Positions 57,256 to 64,000 of a DNA stretch of 64,000 nucleotides are shown in pieces. Under the pieces are notes generated by a model. The model did not search any database and had not been told where the DNA came from. It saw only the letters and a program-made list of their open reading frames with translations. Positions within the stretch are counted from its first letter, which is position 1. Each line of letters opens with the position of its first letter. The stretch is from Antedon mediterranea (taxonomy: Eukaryota; Echinodermata; Crinoidea; Comatulida; Antedonidae), in NCBI RefSeq assembly GCF_964355755.1, contig NC_092673.1, forward strand, positions 9,989,001 to 10,053,000, read 5' to 3'. Made by a program: the position numbers and the translations under genes.

Positions 57256-58200
57256 AACATGATGAATATATGATTATAGTGCTGAGTTGTACCTATTATG
57301 TGTCATATATAATATGTACAGCATAGGAAAAATTACGGGACCCACATCATGTCCTAATTTTTTGGTATGATGACGTCAAAATAAACTTGACGATCCAAAA
57401 TTTCGAAAGATAATGAATTGAGCAAAAAATTATTAGATTTGGAAGAAAATTTGGCAGGTAGAAGCGTACTGCGTGCTCTTTGAAATTTGTATGAATTTGA
57501 CGAAAGAGAGAAAAAAACTACTTTTTAACTTCAACTGGCCATTTCATAACGTCAAAACCTCCGATAGGCTTAATTTGTATATGAATTTATTCATATCTAC
57601 ATTTCATCAGCATTCATAATAAATTATATTCATCAAGGTCACATTTAATTCTGAAGAGCTGTAAGATATTCAAATGTATGATGTAGGTGAAATTACACGA
57701 CATACGTTATTCAAGTTTTTACGCGTGATGACGTCATCAAAATGAAAATATTGACAACTCATGAGAAAGATAACTAATTAAGCAATCATATACTAAAATT
57801 TTAGCGAAAATCGGGCACAAAATAACCGAGATGCGTTCTGTTGAATATGATAATCTATGACGAAAGAGAAAAAAACCAAATTTTTAAATTCGAGTGGCCA
57901 ATTGGTGACGTCACAACCTTTTGTACGTCAAATGTGTACATGAATTCATATCTACAACTCAATGGCTTCCAGAATAATTAAAAAAAATTGGGGGTCACCG
58001 TGCATTCTGAAGAATTATTTTCATTTAAAAAATGCCTTATTTTTCATCATTTTCAGCACTTTCATGCAATTAATGTGCGCATTTTGACATTTTTAACCTG
58101 CTCGTATAGCGCTATTTTAAGTCGGAACTGACTCAAATTTGGATGGTGAGTAAAATGCGATTTGTAAAAAAAATTCATATTTTTTACGGTTTTTAAGTAC

Positions 58201-60224
58201 ATATTTTGCATTTCTTGGTAACAATAAGTAGGGTACTGTATAAACTGTTTAATTAAAAATTGTTATATCAAAAAATCATGCAACATTTTGATCTCAAATA
58301 ATATTACCAATAGTGGTTGTGTAGTTTTATTTAAAGCCTGTAGACAACATTTTAGTATTTAGTGTTTTTGTGGGGTACAAAATAACATTATGCATGACTT
58401 GTTGGAGGGTATACATTATTGAAAAAAAAATTAATGATTTTGTTTTAATATGAGGATAGGAGCTTAATAAAAACATTTATTTCATCATGAAATTTCAGGG
58501 TTGATAAACTATTTTATAATTTATCGTGATTATAAACTAAGTCTCACTTAAGGCTTAAGGAGTGGAGTTGAAAGCGTCGTGAGTTACAAGCCTGGCACTA
58601 GGTCAGGATTGAACCCCGGACCTTGGGATTGGAAGGCAAGCACGTTAACCACCAAGCTACAGCTCCACTACTTTAGATAGAGTATTTGGTTATTTTTTAA
58701 ATACATATCCTCCGGCTACTGTTTTTAGGCTATACTGTATAAATTGTTATTATTTTACAGATTGTACTTTAAATCAATTAATCGACTTATATAGTAATTT
58801 TAAAAATGACACTAGGGCCTACCAATTAAATTTGTATTTAAAAGATATTCTTTTTCTATAAATGTTCATCTGACATTTTCCTGTATCTTGGTTTACAAAA
58901 ATGAACTCCGTAACAATATGTAAATGTTTCAGATCTGCATATCAGCTGCAGTTTAGCAATTCACAATTTCTAGAAAAATTTATTCTATTATATTACATCG
59001 TCAAATTCCAGTAAAGCCTACATCATTTAAAACAACTGGGTACGGTATATATAGAAATCTTTAAAAGACATGATTTTGTTATCGCAAACTGAAGTATGAT
59101 CTTGTGCAATGTTCCTTGACATTTTGGAATGTGATACTTTGCAAGTTTCCGGATTTTGATCAACGTTACCGTTAATATCTTTTAAAATGTTATGAAAAAG
59201 CTGACGAAAATACTAGAACCAAGTACACTGGTACAGCACGTTATAGTCTTCAGTCTGTATTCTCTAGAGATGTGAAGGGCATCCAACAATGGATAGAAAC
59301 ACTATTTGGCTCAGTGGCGTCTGTGAGCAATGAGGAAAATGTAAAGTATGCATGACAGTCTCTTCTGAAGATGTACCAGATATGATTTTTCCTTCCTGTG
59401 TAAATTGTATTGACTGGACCTTCTCACCTAACTTTAGGTGATTGTGTCAGAGTTATCCTCCAATATAATTGTTAATTTCCATGTCAATGTCTCTATCGAC
59501 ACAATTCTTTGGGTCTTTTCCAGGAGTCCAGAAAATACAAAGAGACTGAAGACCGTAACATGCTGCACCAGTGTTCTTGGTTAAAACATTGGTTAATAGA
59601 TATTAATGGTAACCTTGATCAAAATGGGGAAAACTTACAACCACCTTCGACCATGCCAAGATACAACATGGCACATACTTCAAACTGCGATATGAAAACA
59701 TAGAGATACCCAGTTCTTTCAAACGTATGTGGAAGATGTGGAACTGCAGCTAATATGAAAATCTAAAAAATTGACATATTAATGAGTTTGGATAAACTAA
59801 CTGTTTTCTTTAAATCAAGATGAAGTAAAATGTAATTGTCCTTTAATATTACAATACCATAACAGTTTTGTTTAGAAAACTATCTCATTTGCATTTGCAA
59901 ACCAGATGAACAATTATAACCTTAGAATATCTTATCAGTTACAAATAAAAGATATAATTGGTAATCTAAACAATTTCTATGATTACTATAGACAATTGAA
60001 TGTTTAGAATATATGTAAATTATAAAAAACAATTTACAACACAGAAGCTGGATATGTTTATTATCAATATGTAATAACAATGAAACATCAAAGATATATT
60101 TATTATCCTCATATTTAAAATTCATTTATTTTAATTAATAATAAATCAAATAATGTATACCTTCCAAAAAGTCATGCATTTTGTTATTTTGTACCCCATA
60201 CAATACTAAACGGTGAATTTTTTT
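58201..60224. other. Sequence inside the split family B element, no gene
   Basis: Holds a minus-strand SINE (58561-58678) and a ~45-bp inverted repeat pair (59222-59262 and 59538-59580). The 64-codon frame at 59509-59703 has no recognised domain. Confidence 0.5.
58561..58678 (-). mobile_element. tRNA-derived SINE head
   Basis: Minus strand: A box TAGCTTGGTGG (58649-58659) and B box GGTTCAATCCT (58605-58615), with about 33 nt between, as in tRNA genes. Spelling is tRNA-like (gtagcttggtggttaacgtgc). No perfect cloverleaf with CCA-compatible ends is evident and a tail continues past the B box, so a SINE rather than a functional tRNA. Confidence 0.7.
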
Positions 60225-62935
60225 CTATAGGTTTAATAAGTTAAAAACCACATAAATCTATTGGTAATAACATTTTGATAATTTTTTAATATATAGCAAT
60301 TAAACTTATTGGTTCCTAGAAATGCAAAATATGTTGACTAAATTCAAAGTTATTAGCAAAAATGTTACCCCTTACTCCATAATTTTTAATAATTAGGTTA
60401 TATGCATTATCATGCATATAACCTCTTGATTCTGTCAAAATCTTTATTTATTTATTTATTTATTTATTCTTTCCTTAGCACTATTTTGTCCGTGAATTAT
60501 CTTGATATCAGTTTCATCTATCTAAGTCAATTTTTCAGAGTATATTCCTTATGGCCAGGAATCGATGTGGTTATGTTTTCAGGGTGCGCAATCAAACATT
60601 ACGCGGTCTACGCGCGATTTAACGAAATCACGTTTGTAATCATATCTTCACAAGCATGAATCACTTTTAAACAAAATTTGGTACTCATAAATTTCAGGTC
60701 ATATTTCATCATATGGCAATACAATTACGTGCGTAGCACATATAACGCATGCGTACGCGCGCTTAAAATGTAGAAAATTGTCAGAATTTATTTTCGATGA
60801 AATTAGAGTACGTTTCAGGCAATTTTAAGCGTTTAAAAAATTGCCATGAGTGCGCAGATTTTTGCACGCGCACTGCGCATCAAACGTTAATGTGCACTGT
60901 TTTTGTCCGATTACTGTTGTATAACCTTTCTTTAATAATATCATCATATTTTATTCACTTTTCAACGCGAAACAGCATTATACGAGCACGTCAAAAGTGA
61001 CAGGCTACGCACGTGTAAGTTAACAAAATGGTGAAAATATGCTAAATTTTAAAATTAATATATATCGTTAGAATGCTCGGGAACAACTATTTTTTATTTA
61101 ATTTTCTTGAAGTGTATATATCATATGTATGATTTATTATGAAATTAGAAGAACAAAAGTTGATTAAGTCATCATTAATGGCATATTAAATTTAACAAAA
61201 TTAATTTCGACAATCAAACAAATTATAACATTTTCTTAGGCCAAAATAACAAACTTAACATTAACTTTCTTCCTTAAGAAGTTCATATATTAAAGTTAAA
61301 AGTATATAGTTTGACAGTGCATCATTTTTTTTAATTTTTAAAGATGTCCATCATAGTAAAACATTATAATTCATTGCGGTATGTAATAATCTATCTGCAC
61401 CAAAGTGGTTACTGCATAGTAAATACACGGAGGAATCTTTCCATAACTTTAGTTTTAGTCAGTTGTGTATGGCTCGGTGGTCCGAGTACCGAGTTCGAGT
61501 CTCACCTTGGGAAACCAAACAAAATAAGATTTTTTTTATTATCCGTATTGGTTGTTCAATTGTATTTCTTAGTGTTAGATTATACACATGATTTATAATG
61601 AAATCTAAATAAAAACACAAATGTGGTTTATGACATTATTATACGCAGAAAGATCTTTGATCGGATTATGATACCGGCTATTGTATTTGCGTTAGCAAGA
61701 TCCTATCATATATTGTAAATAACTAATGATTCTGAGAAAATCAATCAATCAATTATCTTTATTTAAATCAATGCGTATAACCTATAATTCGTCATAGTGA
61801 CGAATTAAATCTAGTTACAAATTACGGTACTATTACGGTCACAATTCCTAATATTATTACACATATTTATTTGTTTTTAATCTTTAACTTCAATTTCTTG
61901 TCCATTGTCTTTATAGGTTTTAAAAAAAAGTTAGATTTGGTGTATTTTTGCGTTAAATATTGAAACTTTATTAATGTTACATTTGGACGAAATTGCATTT
62001 CTTTAAATGTTCAATGACCATTTGACCTACAATGATGTCAATATATGTTACGTTTATTTTTTCACAATGAATATAACAATTAGGAAACCTACGCAGTACA
62101 TAATTAATACCAAAAATATGCAAATGTGATCACTAAATACAAAGTTATTAGGAAAATGGTAACCCCTTACCCTATAATTGTTAATAATACATTACTATTA
62201 ACAGACAGAATGTCCTCATAAATTCACAGAATACAGTATGTGTTTGTTAAATTCAATTTTCTTATTTATTGTGTCTATAGGTTTAAGAAAACATTAGTTT
62301 GCATAAGATATCTTGTATTTTTATGTTTAAAATTGAAATTTATAAGCTAATTTAGAAGAAATTGCATTTTTTATTAAAGGTCATTGACCTTTGACCTCTA
62401 AAAGACATCAATAGATGTTCGATTCATTTTTTAAAAGCATATTACAATAAAGAAATCCATACACTACATACTGATAGCAAGAAAATGCAAATCTGTTAAC
62501 TAAATTGTAAGTTATTCGCAAGAATGTTACCCCCTACCCCATAATTGTAACTGATTACAAATTACTAAAAACAACAAATTTCTTCATAATACACAGCATA
62601 GCATGTATTCATATTTTGTTAATCTTTAACTTCAATTTTCTTGTTTATTGGGTCTATATGTTCATGAAAACATCAGTTTGCATAACATCTATTGTATTTT
62701 TTTTGTTAAAAACTGAAAGTTATAAGTTAATATTAGACAAAAAATCATTTTTTACTAAAGTTCAATGACCTTCTGACCTCTAATGGTGTCAATAATTGTT
62801 GGATTTACTTAGAAAAATATATTACACTTAAGCAGTCTATGCACTACATATTGATACCAAGAAAATGCAAATCTGTTCATTAAATCCAGAGTTATTAGCA
62901 AAAGTGTTACCCCTACCCCAAAATTTTGTGTTGCA
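60225..62935. repeat. ~360-bp satellite array, interrupted by family C
   Basis: Units share aatgcaaatctgttaactaaa-like, gttattagcaaaaatgttacccc, ccataattgt and tgacctttgacctct. Approximate units are 61855-62205, 62206-62570 and 62571-62935, with a partial unit at 60225-60394 left of the family C insertion. Units are about 70-80% alike by eye. Confidence 0.75.
60395..61814 (+). mobile_element. Family C rolling-circle-like element, complete (1,420 bp)
   Basis: The 5' hairpin AGGTTATATGCA-ttatca-TGCATATAACCT lies at 60395-60424. At the 3' end TGCGTATAACCT (61772-61783) is followed by AATTCGTCA-TAG-TGACGAATT (61786-61806), aaat and CTAG (61811-61814). Flanks are aatt before and ttac after, i.e. 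T/T, inside the satellite. No coding frame; internal gcgcacg/tgcgca-rich middle like families A and B. The same end design as families A and B with different arm sequence. Confidence 0.85.
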
Positions 62936-63111
62936 TATTTTCCGTAGGCGGTGTTATATAATCCTAAAAAATGACTATTAAGCTGTACAATTGGCATTGC
63001 TAGCATGGATTTCTGAAAAGTAGACATATTAAGCTTTCCAAAAATGTATGGTAGCATTTGCCACCAATTTGATACTGCTTTCGCAAAAAACTGGACCTGG
63101 CCCATGGACTA
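62936..63111. other. Unassigned stretch between satellite and family B
   Basis: About 175 bp without recognised relation to neighbours. Confidence 0.35.
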
Positions 63112-63521
63112 AATTCATGCTCTAAATTGATCAAAATTTAATTTTGAGCAATTTAAATTTTTAACGCGCGATTTTACGCGCATGACCCTACGTGCACGTG
63201 CATTTTATTGACTAATATTTTTACCCTTTACCTGAAGTTTACGTATAGTGAATTTTATTGATATGTGAGAAAGAGTTATGGAGATATGATTGATAATGTG
63301 ATTTCACAAAATGGCGTATAAATGACGTCACGGGTGAGTGATCACACTGAAAAACTAACTACGACTAAACTAAATTATTTTAAAGATATTCTGAAATTTT
63401 TGTGATTATTGACATTTAACTTTTTCAGATAATTGACACACAAAATCTCTACAGAAAGAAATAAATAATAAAGATTTTATACAATAACAGTAGGGGATCA
63501 TTTTATTCTAAATGATCACCT

Positions 63522-64000
63522 AAAAAGATTGGGATCAGTGAATGGCCAGATTCCTAGAAATTGTGAATTGAAATTAAAGGTGGGAGGATTGGGTGGGCAT
63601 CTGCCTATGCCATCCTGTGGATGAACTGGTATTATCTGATTCTGATGAATAGTAGTTTACGAATATTGTAGCCCTAATAAATGCAACTGTGTAGTGGCAA
63701 ATCATTGAAGGTCAGCGTAACATTTTAAAATCCATAATATTAATGTTATTATTTATTTTAAACTATCATAATACATTTAAAATAATGCGCACTAGAAAAA
63801 ATATCAAAATACCATAACTTCACAAATAACGTGATTACATTTATGACCATAGTTTGAATATCTTTGCATTATTTAGTATATCACTTGTTGACCTATGTCA
63901 ACTGTTGCTCTTTTGATTGTGTATGATTGATTAACAGGATGATAAACATAACATTTTGTCTTAAATGTTAGTTTTTATAGGCAAATTTTGTGATTGATCA
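63522..64000. other. Gene-free right edge of window
   Basis: AT-rich, nothing recognised. Confidence 0.4.

Larger units (their letters stand above)
57262..63521 (-). mobile_element. Family B rolling-circle-like element, split by 4.9 kb
   Basis: 57262-58200 matches inverted 44950-45830 (tccgataggcttaattt, gtgggggtcaccgtgc-like). 63112-63521 matches inverted 44526-44885 and ends in the family B 5' hairpin (63492-63521: AGGGGATCATTT...AAATGATCACCT, one mismatch). About 60 bp of the family B body is missing at the split. The 3' terminus with CTAG is absent. Confidence 0.75.

Noticed and set aside
58561-58678. Functional tRNA gene
   Set aside because: A and B boxes are present, but no convincing cloverleaf with paired acceptor and anticodon stems; sequence continues as a SINE tail.
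59509-59703. 64-codon frame as a host exon
   Set aside because: No homology recognised; it overlaps one arm of an inverted repeat.
61470-61510. tRNA-like A and B boxes (TGGCTCGGTGG, GTTCGAGTCTC) inside family C
   Set aside because: The boxes are only about 10-12 nt apart, too close for a tRNA or typical SINE head; at most a deleted SINE.

Overview
The window is AT-rich eukaryotic DNA, with spliced coding fragments, short tandem repeats and very dense transposable elements of kinds typical of marine invertebrates: Mag/SURL-like Ty3/gypsy, CR1/L2-like LINEs with a 2A-like peptide, hAT, PIF/Harbinger-like MITEs, tRNA-derived SINEs and rolling-circle-like elements. The element repertoire suggests an invertebrate deuterostome, most likely an echinoderm. 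That is an inference; no feature fixes the species.

Layout. 1-1.88 kb: decayed gypsy pol. 2.756-8.734 kb: minus-strand Ty3/gypsy element with 392-bp LTRs, 4-bp target duplication, tRNA-Leu-like primer site and polypurine tract. 10.4-13.96 kb: a second, decayed minus-strand gypsy element. 13.97-14.37 kb: LINE and gypsy scraps. 14.4-16.13 kb: decayed hAT gene with a TTF-like zinc finger. 18.3-22.2 kb: nearly intact minus-strand CR1/L2-like LINE. 22.741-25.979 kb: two plus-strand exons of mitochondrial ribosome recycling factor (MRRF), the only convincing host gene; its intron holds three nested elements. 28.104-33.950 kb: Mag-like gypsy element with 92-95-bp LTRs and a 1,427-bp internal duplication. 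34.99-37.31 kb: foldback element with 161-bp tandem repeats and a SINE split by a LINE. 38.2-46.6 kb: a five-level nest (hAT, then rolling-circle-like family B, then family A, then an inverted second family A, then a twin-primed LINE). 47.7-52.05 kb: MITEs and a 537-bp tandem duplication. 54.7-63.5 kb: more copies of families A, B and C, a SINE and a ~360-bp satellite array.

The most notable observation is a set of three short element families (A, B, C; each about 1.4-1.6 kb without insertions). They share one terminal design: the 5' end is a perfect hairpin, one arm of that hairpin is repeated just inside the 3' end, and the 3' end carries a second hairpin with core CGTCA-N3-TGACG, 8-10 nt from a terminal CTAG. 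They insert between two T residues. This resembles non-autonomous Helitron/Helentron (rolling-circle) elements. Their nesting gives a relative insertion order.

No rRNA, intact tRNA gene, CRISPR array or bacterial-type operon was seen. Nearly all coding capacity is reverse transcriptase, integrase or transposase debris; the MRRF exons are the exception.
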